Positions 27,698-37,674 are shown, counted from the stretch's first letter. The stretch is DNA of 64,000 nt from Bacteroides ndongoniae (GCF_900108345.1 NZ_FNVV01000014.1:930001-994000); one strand, 5' to 3'. Notes: generated by a model from the sequence alone, not told the origin. Program-made: numbers and translations.

Positions 27698-29494
27698 ATG
27701 AAGAAATACATCAAATATATGGCAGCAACCCTGCTGGCGGTGAACTTCACCGCCTGCAGCGGATTCCTTGACAAAGAAGTAGATCTAACTCTTGGAGCCG
27801 AAGACGTTTTTGACAAAGCCGAAAATACGCGCGGCTTGCTCGCAAACATCTATACCTATTTACCAGATGCATTTGTTGGTTATACAGACGGGCAATACCG
27901 TGGAGCTTCACGCGACTGTATGACAGATAACGCCATCTCTTTTTGGAATGTGCATTATTACCATAGCGTATTACGTGATTCATATGATGCAACTAACCAT
28001 CAGTTTGCTAATTACTTTTGGTCACGCAATTTCCAGGCCATTCGTGCAGCCAACAACTTTCTGACCTATGCAAAAGAAAGTGTAATCGGTAATGAAGAGA
28101 CCAATGATGATAACAACCGTTTATACGATCGTAACATGGCTGAAGCACGTTTTTTACGTGCCATATTCCATTTTGATTTGGTCAGCTACTTTGGAGCAAT
28201 ACCTATCGTCGGCGATGATGCAGAAGGCAACCCAATCATTTTTGAGACAACTAATACAGAAGCTATGAACCAGCCTCGCACACCCGCTGCTGATGCATTG
28301 CAATGGATTGCAGACGAATGTGACAAAGTAAAAGATGTTTTGCCGTTCCGCTATGCACAGGAAGAACTTAATTGGGGACGTGTAAATGGAGCTTCAGCTT
28401 ATGCATTAAAAGCCAGAGCCCTACTCTATAAAGCTTCTCCTTTAAACAATCCTTCAAATGACCAGAGTCAATGGGAAGCCGCCGCAGAAGCAGCTCTTGA
28501 CTTTATTCGCAAAAATGCGACACAGAGTAATCCGTACCGGCTTTATGACATCGGAGATCCCGAACAAAACTATTATCAATGTTTTGTGTCAACTCCGCAC
28601 TTGAATAACGAATATATTTTAAGTCGCTCTGAATGGCAAACACGGGCTATTGAAGAATTTTTAGCACCTTGTGGATTTAGCGGATCTGCTAATTCTACTG
28701 GACGTACCAATCCGACCCAAAATCTGGTAGACAGCTATGAAACTATCAATGGACTTCCCATCGACCAAGATCCCAGTTATGATCCACAAAATCCATATGT
28801 AAACCGGGATCCACGCCTTGAACAGACCATTCTGCATCATGGTTCTATCTGGGGTGACCCCGAACAAGAAGAAGAACGTATGGTAGATATTACGTATGGT
28901 ACAGGTTTAGATTATCAGGAATTGCATGGTGGTACCGTAACTGGATATTATACTAAAAAGTTCCTCAATAACATGTCATGGAAAAGCCCTACCACCTACA
29001 CACATGCTTGTCCGATCTTCCGCTATGCAGAAGTTCTGTTAAACGCAGCAGAAGCATTGAACGAAGCAGGACGTACTTCTGAAGCATACGAATATGTCAA
29101 TCAGGTACGTGCACGTGTAGGCATGCCAGCTTATAGTAATATGACACAAGACAAACTGCGGGAACGCATTCGTAATGAACGTCGTATTGAATTATGTTTT
29201 GAGGACCACCGATTCTTTGATGAACGCCGTTGGAAACTGTTCGAAGGAGTTACAGCCGCTAGTGAACAAAACAAGCCTTATTATCAGCAAGTATACAATT
29301 TATATGGAGTACAAATTACCCCCAATGCAGGTACTGTATATAATTACGGCTACTCGGAAACTTACACTTCACGCGCATTCAACAGTCCAAAGAATTATTA
29401 TTTCCCAATTCCTGACGATGAAGTAAAACGTCTTCCTAATTTGGGACAAAATAGTGGTTGGGAATTAACTGCCACTTCAACAGAAGCAAACTGA
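27698..29494 (+). CDS. SusD-like surface lipoprotein (second pair)
   Basis: 598 residues. A lipoprotein signal (NFTAC, Cys about 20) is followed by the SusD fold: NMAEARFLRAIFHFDLVSYFG, FRYAEVLLNAAEALNEAG and RNERRIELCFEDHRFFDERRW. It is the partner of the SusC directly upstream (18-nt gap). It is little like the first SusD outside the conserved motifs, in keeping with two systems of different ligand preference. The stop is followed after 57 nt by the start of the GH43 lipoprotein gene. Confidence 0.93.
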   Translation: MKKYIKYMAATLLAVNFTACSGFLDKEVDLTLGAEDVFDKAENTRGLLANIYTYLPDAFVGYTDGQYRGASRDCMTDNAISFWNVHYYHSVLRDSYDATNHQFANYFWSRNFQAIRAANNFLTYAKESVIGNEETNDDNNRLYDRNMAEARFLRAIFHFDLVSYFGAIPIVGDDAEGNPIIFETTNTEAMNQPRTPAADALQWIADECDKVKDVLPFRYAQEELNWGRVNGASAYALKARALLYKASPLNNPSNDQSQWEAAAEAALDFIRKNATQSNPYRLYDIGDPEQNYYQCFVSTPHLNNEYILSRSEWQTRAIEEFLAPCGFSGSANSTGRTNPTQNLVDSYETINGLPIDQDPSYDPQNPYVNRDPRLEQTILHHGSIWGDPEQEEERMVDITYGTGLDYQELHGGTVTGYYTKKFLNNMSWKSPTTYTHACPIFRYAEVLLNAAEALNEAGRTSEAYEYVNQVRARVGMPAYSNMTQDKLRERIRNERRIELCFEDHRFFDERRWKLFEGVTAASEQNKPYYQQVYNLYGVQITPNAGTVYNYGYSETYTSRAFNSPKNYYFPIPDDEVKRLPNLGQNSGWELTATSTEAN

Positions 29495-29551
29495 TAATCA
29501 ATGAAAGTGGTAATTAATGAAAGTATAAAATATCAATTAAAGCCAACTATT

Positions 29552-31441
29552 ATGAAACATTATAAATGGATTAGTTTATTGTTCGCAGCCGCTCTCACTA
29601 TGGGAGCGTGCAGCGACGATGAAAACAATTATGGAGAGACAGGAGTTATCATTGAAGAACCAGTCGCTACAGAAGCTACTTTAAAAAGTGTGTCGGTAAG
29701 TTGTACTTTCGATTTACGCGATGATATACGCTATGTTAGTGCAGGATTCTGCTATAGCCTTCATGAGAATCCTACGATTTACGATGCTACAATTAAATCG
29801 ACTTTAACCAACGGTACTGTATCAGCCACAATTGATGGGCTTACTCCTTATACTACTTACCACGTACGGGCTTATATCTGCATTTATCAAGGAGAAACTT
29901 TATACTCTTCAGATATTCAGATTATGCCTTCTGAGGGTTTGGAAGATAATGAGTTAATCAATTATCAGGCACCACAATATTTAGATGATTATCGTTCGAT
30001 AGCTTCGTGGGATTTACGTGATCAATGGAATCTGTCCAATGTGCACGATCCTTCAGTAGTATTGGCAGAAGACGGCTATTACTATATGTATCAGACAGAC
30101 GCTTCATATGACAATAAACATACTGCAGGTGGTCATTTCCACGCACGACGTTCTAAGGATTTAGTTAATTGGGAGTATTTAGGAGGAACAATGCAATCAT
30201 TACCGGAATGGGTAATACCTAAACTAAACGAAATCCGTACAGATATGGGACTGAAAGAGGCCACTCCCAATACAGATGAATTCGGCTATTGGGCTCCATG
30301 CGTACGAAAAGTTAAAGACGGTCTTTACCGCATGTATTACTCGATTGTATGTCCCGGAAATATTGATGGAGAAAATTCGTGGGCAGAACGAGCTTTTATC
30401 GGTATGATGGAAAACACCGATCCTTCTAATAATAATGGCTGGGTAGACAAAGGATATGTCATTACCAATGCATCTGATAAAGGTCTAAATTTTCATGTTG
30501 CACCAAATGATTGGGCAAACTGCTATTATAAATGGAATGCCATTGACCCCAGTTATATCATTGCAGAAGATGGAAAACATTATTTGATTTACGGATCATG
30601 GAACAGTGGTATCGCTTTAGTCGAACTGAATGCAGAAACTGGAAAAGTTAAGGCTGAACTACCCAACCCATGGGGAACTAATGAAGATATTGCCGCATAT
30701 GGTCAACTGATAGCAACCCGAGAAATGGGTAATCGCTGGCAAGCAAGCGAAGGTCCTGAAATTGTATACAACCCCAATACCGGGTATTATTATCTGTTTG
30801 TAGCCTATGATGCATTGGATGTTCCTTATAACACCCGAGTTGCACGTTCCAAAAACATTACCGGTCCCTATTTGGGCATTGATGGTGCTAATGTCACTGA
30901 AGGAGCAGATATGCTACCTGTAGTTACCCACCCCTATAAATTTGCCAATAGCGATGGTTGGGTCGGCCTCTCTCATTGCGCAATCTTTAACGATGGCAAT
31001 GGCCACTGGTACTATTCTTCACAAGGACGTTTACCTGCAAATATAGATAACGCAGTCATGTTAGGACATGTCCGCAGCATCTTATGGACCAAAGACGGAT
31101 GGCCTTTAGTAATGCCCGAGCGCTATGGTGCCGTTCCACAAGTGACTATCAAAGAAGAAGAGTTAATTGGAAAATGGGAACATATCGATCTTTCTTATAG
31201 CTATGGTGAACAGAAATCTGCAGCAACAATGACATTAGCCGCCGACCATACTATTACAGAAGGAACTTGGAAAGGTGGTACATGGAGTTACGATGCAGAG
31301 AAACAGATTTTAACGGCTAATGGAATCGAGCTTTATTTAAAACGTGAGACAGACTGGGAATCAACTCCCAGAACACACACCATCGTTTACGCCGGTTACG
31401 GAGATAATTTTAAAACTTATTGGGGTAAGAAGAATAAATAA
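29552..31441 (+). CDS. GH43 endo-arabinanase-like surface lipoprotein with N-terminal Fn3-like domain
   Basis: 629 residues from the ATG at 29552, chosen because the lipoprotein signal (TMGAC, Cys about 20) follows it directly; an in-frame ATG at 29501 would add 17 polar residues. A fibronectin-type-III-like domain (about 35-130, ending YHVRAYICIYQGETLYS) is followed by a GH43 propeller with SNVHDPSVV, NAIDPSYI and ASEGPEIVYN as the catalytic Asp, Asp, Glu motifs. A C-terminal beta domain (about 525-629) is like that of endo-arabinanases. It is the last gene of the SusCD operon and the best candidate for the outer-surface endo-1,5-arabinanase that feeds the SusCD pairs. A terminator follows. 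Confidence 0.88.
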   Translation: MKHYKWISLLFAAALTMGACSDDENNYGETGVIIEEPVATEATLKSVSVSCTFDLRDDIRYVSAGFCYSLHENPTIYDATIKSTLTNGTVSATIDGLTPYTTYHVRAYICIYQGETLYSSDIQIMPSEGLEDNELINYQAPQYLDDYRSIASWDLRDQWNLSNVHDPSVVLAEDGYYYMYQTDASYDNKHTAGGHFHARRSKDLVNWEYLGGTMQSLPEWVIPKLNEIRTDMGLKEATPNTDEFGYWAPCVRKVKDGLYRMYYSIVCPGNIDGENSWAERAFIGMMENTDPSNNNGWVDKGYVITNASDKGLNFHVAPNDWANCYYKWNAIDPSYIIAEDGKHYLIYGSWNSGIALVELNAETGKVKAELPNPWGTNEDIAAYGQLIATREMGNRWQASEGPEIVYNPNTGYYYLFVAYDALDVPYNTRVARSKNITGPYLGIDGANVTEGADMLPVVTHPYKFANSDGWVGLSHCAIFNDGNGHWYYSSQGRLPANIDNAVMLGHVRSILWTKDGWPLVMPERYGAVPQVTIKEEELIGKWEHIDLSYSYGEQKSAATMTLAADHTITEGTWKGGTWSYDAEKQILTANGIELYLKRETDWESTPRTHTIVYAGYGDNFKTYWGKKNK

Positions 31442-31465
31442 TCGCTCATTTATATAAGGAGAATT

Positions 31466-31500
31466 GCCTGGATGTCTTGACTGCTCCAGGCATTTTTTTC
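31466..31500 (+). terminator. terminator of the rightward arabinan operon
   Basis: GCCTGGA (31466-31472) pairs with TCCAGGC (31485-31491) across 12 nt and is followed by a run of seven T. Confidence 0.9.
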
Positions 31501-31506
31501 ACATAA

Positions 31507-31522
31507 TATGTTACATAACATA
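31507..31522. promoter_or_regulatory. palindrome upstream of the arabinose operon
   Basis: TATGTTA-CA-TAACATA, a perfect 7-bp inverted repeat, 88 nt before the mutarotase ATG and 33 nt before a weak -7 box (TACTTTTA, 31556-31563). It is a possible operator, for example for AraR; the assignment is inference. Confidence 0.4.
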
Positions 31523-31609
31523 CAGAAGTGTATACCTCACACCAAATAAAAGTGTTACTTTTACACCCGAAATAAGATAAACATCTAATTCACAAATAAA
31601 AATAACGCC

Positions 31610-32749
31610 ATGAAGAATTACTTTCTTTCAGCAGGAATAGCTGCATGTATATTAGCATCCTGCACACAGAAACCGGAAACTCAGCTTACCTTATCCGGTT
31701 TAAATCCCACAAAGTTTCAAACAGAGGTAAACAACGCCCAAACCAACCTTTATACATTAAAGAATAAAGCTGGAATGGAAGTTTGTATCACGAACTTCGG
31801 TGGCCGTATTGTTTCCATAATGGTTCCTGATAAAAACGGAAATATGCAAGATGTGGTTTTAGGATTCGACAGCATCGCCGACTACATTAATGTTCCGAGC
31901 GATTTTGGAGCTTCTATCGGACGTTATGCAAACCGAATCAACCAAGGCCGGATTGTATTGGATGGAGACACTATACAACTGCCCCAAAACAATTTCGGAC
32001 ATTGCCTGCATGGCGGTCCTAAAGGATGGCAATATCAAGTATATAATGCCAACCCTATTGACGGCACGACATTGGAATTGACACGTATTTCACCTGATGG
32101 AGATGAAAACTTCCCCGGTAATGTTACAGCCAAAGTAACCTACAAACTGACAGAAGACAATGCCATTGACATCAAATACAGTGCAACTACCGACAAGAAA
32201 ACTGTTATTAATATGACCAACCATTCTTATTTCAACTTGTCGGGAAATCCTGCCAAAGCAGCAACAGACCACATCTTATATGTAAATGCAGACAACTATA
32301 CTCCTGTTGACAGCACATTCATGACCACTGGAGAAATTCTGCCTGTGAAAGATACTCCTATGGACTTTACAACTCCTAAAGCTGTAGGACAAGATATCAA
32401 TAATTACGACTTTATCCAATTGAAAAACGGAAACGGATATGACCACAATTGGGTATTAAATACCAATGGCGATATCACCAAGCTGGCGGCAAAACTGACA
32501 TCACCCGAAACCGGCATCACGCTGGAAGTATATACCAACGAGCCAGGAATCCAAGTATATTCCGGTAATTTCCTTGACGGAACTGTTACAGGAAAGAAAG
32601 GTATAGTATATAATCAACGTGCCTCTGTTTGTCTGGAAACACAACACTATCCTGATAGCCCCAATAAGCCCGAGTGGCCTTCTGTAATCCTTGAGCCAGG
32701 TCAAACTTACAACAGCGAATGTATCTTTAAATTCGGTGTAGAGAAATAA
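31610..32749 (+). CDS. aldose 1-epimerase lipoprotein of the arabinose operon
   Basis: 379 residues with a lipoprotein signal (LASC, Cys about 17), so it should act in the periplasm or on the outer membrane. It is a mutarotase with IGRYANRINQGRI, NNFGHCLHGGPKGW, INMTNHSYFNLSG (His), YDHNWVLN and the C-terminal LETQHYPDSPNKPEWPSVIL (Glu). It is clearly paralogous to the galM at 3548: the first 50 mature residues align closely (both SGL...F...LKN..GMEV). It is probably the arabinose mutarotase that equilibrates anomers before uptake by the symporter encoded 34 nt downstream. The name araM has been used for this position in Bacteroides. Confidence 0.88.
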   Translation: MKNYFLSAGIAACILASCTQKPETQLTLSGLNPTKFQTEVNNAQTNLYTLKNKAGMEVCITNFGGRIVSIMVPDKNGNMQDVVLGFDSIADYINVPSDFGASIGRYANRINQGRIVLDGDTIQLPQNNFGHCLHGGPKGWQYQVYNANPIDGTTLELTRISPDGDENFPGNVTAKVTYKLTEDNAIDIKYSATTDKKTVINMTNHSYFNLSGNPAKAATDHILYVNADNYTPVDSTFMTTGEILPVKDTPMDFTTPKAVGQDINNYDFIQLKNGNGYDHNWVLNTNGDITKLAAKLTSPETGITLEVYTNEPGIQVYSGNFLDGTVTGKKGIVYNQRASVCLETQHYPDSPNKPEWPSVILEPGQTYNSECIFKFGVEK

Positions 32750-32783
32750 ATCTTAATTTAATACTATAAAACATTGAGCAATT

Positions 32784-34529
32784 ATGAATTGGAATACAAA
32801 TGAATTTATCTGGCTCGATTGGGCTGTTCTTGCCGTTGGCATCATTGCTATCGTATGGGCAATTTGTCATGCCATAAAGAAAGACAAAGAAAAGATGAAA
32901 GGAGCCGACAGTCAGGACTACCTCTTTGGAAAAGGTGAACCTTGGTATATTATTGGTGCAGCTATTTTCGCAGCCAATATTGGATCAGAACACCTGGTAG
33001 GTCTTGCAGGTACTGGAGCTAAAGACGGTGTAGGAATGGCACACTGGGAAATGCAAGGCTGGATGATACTTATCTTGGGATGGTTGTTCGTACCATTTTA
33101 TCAATTGTTGAACAACAAAATGGGTAAAATCATCACAATGCCCGACTTCCTGAAGTTCCGCTATACACAACGTACCGGTTCTTGGCTGTCAATCATCACG
33201 CTGATCGCATACGTCCTGACAAAAGTTTCTGTAACAGCTTTCACAGGTGGTATTTTCTTTGAATACCTTCTCGGTCTACCGTTCTGGTATGGTGCCATTG
33301 GTCTGATTGTTGTTACTGCAGTGTTTACGGTCTTTGGAGGTATGAAAGGCGTAATGACTTTGTCTGCCATTCAGACTCCGATTCTTATCATCGGTTCTTT
33401 CCTTGTTTTGTTCCTGGGTCTTAACATGTTAGGAGATGGCAGCATAAGCGAAGGATGGTCACAAATGATGGCTGTATGTAACGCTGCTCACGACGGTTTT
33501 GGTACAACCCACATGTTCCATACCGATCCCGCCGATCCTATGTATCAGCAATTCCCCGGATATGTAGTTTTCCTTGGTGCTTCTATCATCGGTTTTTGGT
33601 ATTGGTGTACCGACCAGCATATCGTGCAACGTGTATTGGGTCAACAAAAAGGAGAGGCCAATGATGTAGTAATGAAACGTGCTCGTCGTGGTAGTATTGC
33701 TGCCGGATACTTTAAATTGTTACCCGTATTTATGTTCCTGATTCCTGGAATGGTAGCTTACGCACTTGCACAGAAGACTGGTAGTGGTATCGTTATGGAT
33801 ATTACCAATACTCATGACACAGACGGTGCATTTGCCATGATGGTGAAAAACATATTGCCCGCAGGTGTCAAAGGTATTGTTACTATCGGATTTATCTGCG
33901 CCCTTGTTGCATCTTTGGCCGCATTCTTCAATAGCTGCGCTACCTTATTTACAGAAGATTTCTACAAACCTATGAAAAAAGGCATGAGCGAAAGCCATTA
34001 CGTACTTGTAGGCCGTATCGCAACTGTCGTTGTAGTTCTTCTGGGATTGGCATGGATGCCTATCATGATGAATATGGGTAACCTGTACTCGTATCTGCAA
34101 GATATCCAATCATTAATCGCTCCTGCTATGGTAGCCGTATTCACATTGGGTATATTCTCCAAAAGAATTACTCCCAAAGCTGGTGAATGGGGACTTATCG
34201 GCGGTTTTCTGATTGGTATGGTACGTTTGCTTACCAATGTTATCACAGATTCCGGTAAAGCCACTATGGACGGCGCCTTCTGGGAATACACCTCATGGTT
34301 CTGGCAAACAAACTGGCTGATCTTCGAAGTCTGGTTATTAGTATTCCTGCTTGTATTGATGGCAGTTGTTTCTTGCTTCACTCCGAAACCTACAGCAGAA
34401 CAGATAGAAGCCATTACATTTACCGGAAGCTACAAAGAAGAAATCGCGAAGAGCTGGAACAAATGGGATGTTATCGCTACTTTGGGCGTAATCATCCTCT
34501 GCGCTTTGTTCTATGCCTACTTCTGGTAA
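32784..34529 (+). CDS. sodium:solute symporter (SSS family), predicted L-arabinose transporter
   Basis: 581 residues with about 14 predicted membrane helices. The SSS signature includes WYIIGAAIFAANIGSEHLVGLAGTGA in the first helices, LPFWYGAIGLIVVTAVFTVFGGMKGV and FWYWCTDQHIVQRVLG. It couples sugar uptake to the sodium gradient across the inner membrane. The position between mutarotase and AraR points to L-arabinose as substrate; the family alone would also allow glucose, galactose or xylose. A long perfect palindrome lies directly after the stop codon. Confidence 0.88.
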   Translation: MNWNTNEFIWLDWAVLAVGIIAIVWAICHAIKKDKEKMKGADSQDYLFGKGEPWYIIGAAIFAANIGSEHLVGLAGTGAKDGVGMAHWEMQGWMILILGWLFVPFYQLLNNKMGKIITMPDFLKFRYTQRTGSWLSIITLIAYVLTKVSVTAFTGGIFFEYLLGLPFWYGAIGLIVVTAVFTVFGGMKGVMTLSAIQTPILIIGSFLVLFLGLNMLGDGSISEGWSQMMAVCNAAHDGFGTTHMFHTDPADPMYQQFPGYVVFLGASIIGFWYWCTDQHIVQRVLGQQKGEANDVVMKRARRGSIAAGYFKLLPVFMFLIPGMVAYALAQKTGSGIVMDITNTHDTDGAFAMMVKNILPAGVKGIVTIGFICALVASLAAFFNSCATLFTEDFYKPMKKGMSESHYVLVGRIATVVVVLLGLAWMPIMMNMGNLYSYLQDIQSLIAPAMVAVFTLGIFSKRITPKAGEWGLIGGFLIGMVRLLTNVITDSGKATMDGAFWEYTSWFWQTNWLIFEVWLLVFLLVLMAVVSCFTPKPTAEQIEAITFTGSYKEEIAKSWNKWDVIATLGVIILCALFYAYFW

Positions 34530-34566
34530 TTTCATGAAATGTTCACATTTCACGAATAGAAATCAT

Positions 34567-34604
34567 ATTTATAATTAGGAGTTACAAAACTCCTAATTAT
34601 AAAT
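34567..34604 (+). terminator. 17-bp perfect palindrome after the symporter gene
   Basis: A 17-nt arm, ATTTATAATTAGGAGTT (34567-34583), a 4-nt loop ACAA, and its exact reverse complement (34588-34604). It forms a very stable hairpin 37 nt after the symporter stop and 41 nt before the regulator ATG. There is no T-run, so termination is uncertain; it could also be an RNA stability element or an operator. Confidence 0.55.
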
Positions 34605-34645
34605 GTTGCGAAAGTTGTATTACTCACTTAACAGTGCATTTATCA

Positions 34646-35323
34646 ATGAGCAATTATTACAGCATCAATCCTAAGTTCTACGTATCTGTAGACTGTATCA
34701 TTTTTGGATTTTATGAAGGAGAACTGAATTTATTACTCCTGAAACGAAATTTTGAACCTGCATTAGGCGAATGGTCACTAATGGGTGGATTCGTTCAAGA
34801 GAATGAGAGTGTAGACGATGCAGCGAAACGAGTTTTAGCAGAACTCACCGGATTGGATCAAGTATATATGGAACAAGTCAGCTCTTTTGGAGCTATAGAC
34901 CGTGACCCAGGCGAACGAGTTGTGTCCATTGCCTATTATGCACTTATCAACATCAACGAATACGACCGCGAACTAGTACAAAGACACAATGCATTTTGGG
35001 TTAATATAAATGAACTTCCACCATTGATATTCGATCACCAAGCAATGGTAGAGCAAGCACGTGCCCTCATGCAACAAAAAGCATCGGTTGCTCCTATCGG
35101 CTTCAATCTTCTGCCTAAATTATTCACCTTATCACAACTGCAAAGCTTGTACGAAGCCATTTATGGAGAAGCCATAGACAAACGGAACTTCCGCAAACGG
35201 ATAGCAGAAATGGATTATATAGAGAAAACAGACCTCATAGACAAAACAAGTTCGAAACGAGGTGCTGCCCTCTATCAGTTCAATGAAAAAGTTTATCGCA
35301 AAGCTCCGAAATTTAAACTGTAA
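34646..35323 (+). CDS. araR: AraR-type transcription regulator, Nudix domain fused to winged helix
   Basis: 225 residues from the ATG at 34646 (a GTG start at 34634 would add 4). The N-terminal Nudix-like domain (about 5-140) recognises ligand, and a C-terminal winged helix (about 150-225) binds DNA, as in NrtR. The Nudix box at 48-70 has drifted: in place of REUxEE it reads R62 V63 L64 A65 E66 L67, so two of the metal-binding acids are lost and hydrolysis is unlikely. Established knowledge: a Nudix-family AraR controls L-arabinose genes in Bacteroides and responds to L-arabinose. It lies 20 nt before araD, inside the arabinose cluster. Confidence 0.88.
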   Translation: MSNYYSINPKFYVSVDCIIFGFYEGELNLLLLKRNFEPALGEWSLMGGFVQENESVDDAAKRVLAELTGLDQVYMEQVSSFGAIDRDPGERVVSIAYYALININEYDRELVQRHNAFWVNINELPPLIFDHQAMVEQARALMQQKASVAPIGFNLLPKLFTLSQLQSLYEAIYGEAIDKRNFRKRIAEMDYIEKTDLIDKTSSKRGAALYQFNEKVYRKAPKFKL

Positions 35324-35342
35324 CATTTAAACATAAAAACAT

Positions 35343-36029
35343 ATGTTAGAAGAATTAAAAGAAAAAGTATTTCGTGCCAACCTCGATTTAGTAAAGCATG
35401 GCCTGGTCATCTTTACTTGGGGCAATGTTTCCGGAATTGACCGCGAAACTGGCTTGGTCGTCATTAAACCAAGTGGCGTAAGTTATGACGAAATGAAAGC
35501 TGAAGACATGGTTGTAGTAGACCTCGACGGAAAAGTCGTGGAAGGCAAACTCAAACCATCTTCAGATACTCCTACCCATATAGTATTATACAAAGCTTTC
35601 CCAGAAATTGGCGGAGTAGTACATACACACTCTACATATGCCACAGCTTGGGCACAAGCAGGATGCGATATTCCGAATATCGGCACAACCCATGCCGACT
35701 ATTTCCACGATGCTATCCCCTGCACTGCCGACATGACAGAAGCCGAAGTTAAAGGCGCTTACGAATTGGAAACAGGAAATGTCATCGTTAAACGTTTCGA
35801 AGGACTGAATCCTGTACATACACCAGGAGTATTGGTAAAAAATCACGGACCATTCTCATGGGGGAAAGATGCACATGATGCCGTACATAATGCCGTCGTT
35901 ATGGAGCAAGTAGCTAAAATGGCCTCAATAGCCTATGCTGTCAATCCCAATTTGACTATGAATCCATTGCTCATCGAGAAGCATTTCAACCGCAAACATG
36001 GTCCTAATGCTTATTATGGGCAAAAATAA
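35343..36029 (+). CDS. araD: L-ribulose-5-phosphate 4-epimerase
   Basis: 228 residues, the normal length for AraD. It converts L-ribulose 5-phosphate to D-xylulose 5-phosphate through a zinc-dependent retro-aldol reaction. Class II aldolase motifs are [54 protein letters not shown] with zinc-binding His-x-His, and [12 protein letters not shown]. It starts 20 nt after the regulator gene and lies before araA. Cytosolic. Confidence 0.95.
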   Translation: MLEELKEKVFRANLDLVKHGLVIFTWGNVSGIDRETGLVVIKPSGVSYDEMKAEDMVVVDLDGKVVEGKLKPSSDTPTHIVLYKAFPEIGGVVHTHSTYATAWAQAGCDIPNIGTTHADYFHDAIPCTADMTEAEVKGAYELETGNVIVKRFEGLNPVHTPGVLVKNHGPFSWGKDAHDAVHNAVVMEQVAKMASIAYAVNPNLTMNPLLIEKHFNRKHGPNAYYGQK

Positions 36030-36127
36030 AATAGTAATGCCCTGCCCCCTATTTTAAACAAGAAACTTAAGACATACAATAATAACTAACAAGAATAATT
36101 AACCAACCACTTAAAAATAATAGTATT

Positions 36128-37654
36128 ATGAACGCATTTGATCAATATGAAGTATGGTTCGTAACAGGAGCACAGCTTCTGTACGGAGGAGACGCTGTAA
36201 TCGCAGTAGACGCACACAGCAATGAAATGGTAAAAGGACTGAATGAGTCAGGTAAACTGCCTGTAAAAGTTGTATATAAAGGAACAGCCAATTCTTCAAA
36301 AGAAGTAGAAGCAGTTTTTAAAGCTGCCAACAATGAAGAAAAGTGTATCGGTGTTATCACTTGGATGCACACCTTCTCGCCCGCCAAAATGTGGATTCAT
36401 GGTTTGCAGCAATTAAAGAAACCTTTGCTCCACTTGCACACACAGTACAACAAGGAAATTCCTTGGGATACCATGGATATGGACTTCATGAACTTGAACC
36501 AAAGTGCACACGGCGACCGTGAATTTGGCCACATTTGCACACGCATGCGTATTCGTCGCAAAGTAGTAGTAGGCTACTGGAAAGAAGAAGAAACACAAAA
36601 CAAGATCGCAGTTTGGATGCGTGTTTGCGCCGGATGGGCCGATGCACAAGACATGCTCATCATCCGTTTCGGCGACCAGATGAACAACGTAGCCGTAACC
36701 GATGGTGATAAAGTTGAAGCAGAACAACGTATGGGCTACCATGTAGATTACTGCCCGGTTAGCGAGCTGATGGAATATCACAAGCAAATTAAAGATGCCG
36801 ATGTTGACGCTTTGGTACAAACTTACTTCAACGAGTACGATCACGACGCTGCCCTTGAAGACAAGTCTACTGAAGCATATCAAAAGGTATGGAACTCTGC
36901 CAAAGCAGAGCTTGCATTGCGCGCTATATTGAAGGACAAAGGCGCCAAAGGTTTCACAACCAACTTCGACGACCTCGGACAAACTGACGGCAGCTATTTC
37001 GACCAAATTCCTGGCTTGGCATCACAACGTCTGATGGCCGAAGGTTATGGTTTTGGTGCCGAAGGCGACTGGAAATCAGCAGCACTCTACCGCACTGTTT
37101 GGGTAATGAATCAAGGTCTGCCTACAGGTTGCTCATTCCTCGAAGACTACACTTTGAACTTCAATGGAGAGAACAGCTCTATCCTTCAGGCACACATGTT
37201 GGAGGTATGTCCGTTAATCGCCGCTAAAAAGCCACGTTTGGAAGTACATTTCCTGGGTATAGGTATCCGCAAGAGCGAAACTGCCCGTCTGGTATTTACT
37301 TCAAAGGTAGGCAAAGGATGTACAGCTACAGTTGTTGACCTTGGCAACCGCTTCCGCCTCATCGTAAACGATGTAGAATGCATCGAGCCGAAGCCACTGC
37401 CTAAGTTGCCCGTTGCTTCTGCTTTGTGGAAACCGATGCCTAATTTCGAAATTGGCGCAGGTGCATGGATTCTGGCTGGTGGTACTCACCATTCATGCTT
37501 CTCTTACGACCTCACTGCCGAATATTGGGAAGACTATGCCGAAATCGCAGGTATCGAAATGGTACATATCAACAAAGACACTACAATCAGCGAATTCAAG
37601 AAAGAACTGCGCATGAACGAAGTGTACTATATGCTGAACAAAGCTCTTTGCTAA
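36128..37654 (+). CDS. araA: L-arabinose isomerase
   Basis: 508 residues, close to the E. coli length of 500. It converts L-arabinose to L-ribulose in the cytosol using manganese. Metal and active-site stretches are all present: EGYGFGAEGDWKSAAL (Glu), GCSFLEDYTLNF (Glu), HMLEVCP (His) and GGTHHSCFSYDL (His). The 98-bp gap before it is AT-rich without a clear -33/-7 pair, so it may be read from araD or have a weak promoter of its own. A 13-bp stem terminator follows. Confidence 0.96.
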   Translation: MNAFDQYEVWFVTGAQLLYGGDAVIAVDAHSNEMVKGLNESGKLPVKVVYKGTANSSKEVEAVFKAANNEEKCIGVITWMHTFSPAKMWIHGLQQLKKPLLHLHTQYNKEIPWDTMDMDFMNLNQSAHGDREFGHICTRMRIRRKVVVGYWKEEETQNKIAVWMRVCAGWADAQDMLIIRFGDQMNNVAVTDGDKVEAEQRMGYHVDYCPVSELMEYHKQIKDADVDALVQTYFNEYDHDAALEDKSTEAYQKVWNSAKAELALRAILKDKGAKGFTTNFDDLGQTDGSYFDQIPGLASQRLMAEGYGFGAEGDWKSAALYRTVWVMNQGLPTGCSFLEDYTLNFNGENSSILQAHMLEVCPLIAAKKPRLEVHFLGIGIRKSETARLVFTSKVGKGCTATVVDLGNRFRLIVNDVECIEPKPLPKLPVASALWKPMPNFEIGAGAWILAGGTHHSCFSYDLTAEYWEDYAEIAGIEMVHINKDTTISEFKKELRMNEVYYMLNKALC

Positions 37655-37674
37655 TCATCCAATAGCATAACCAT

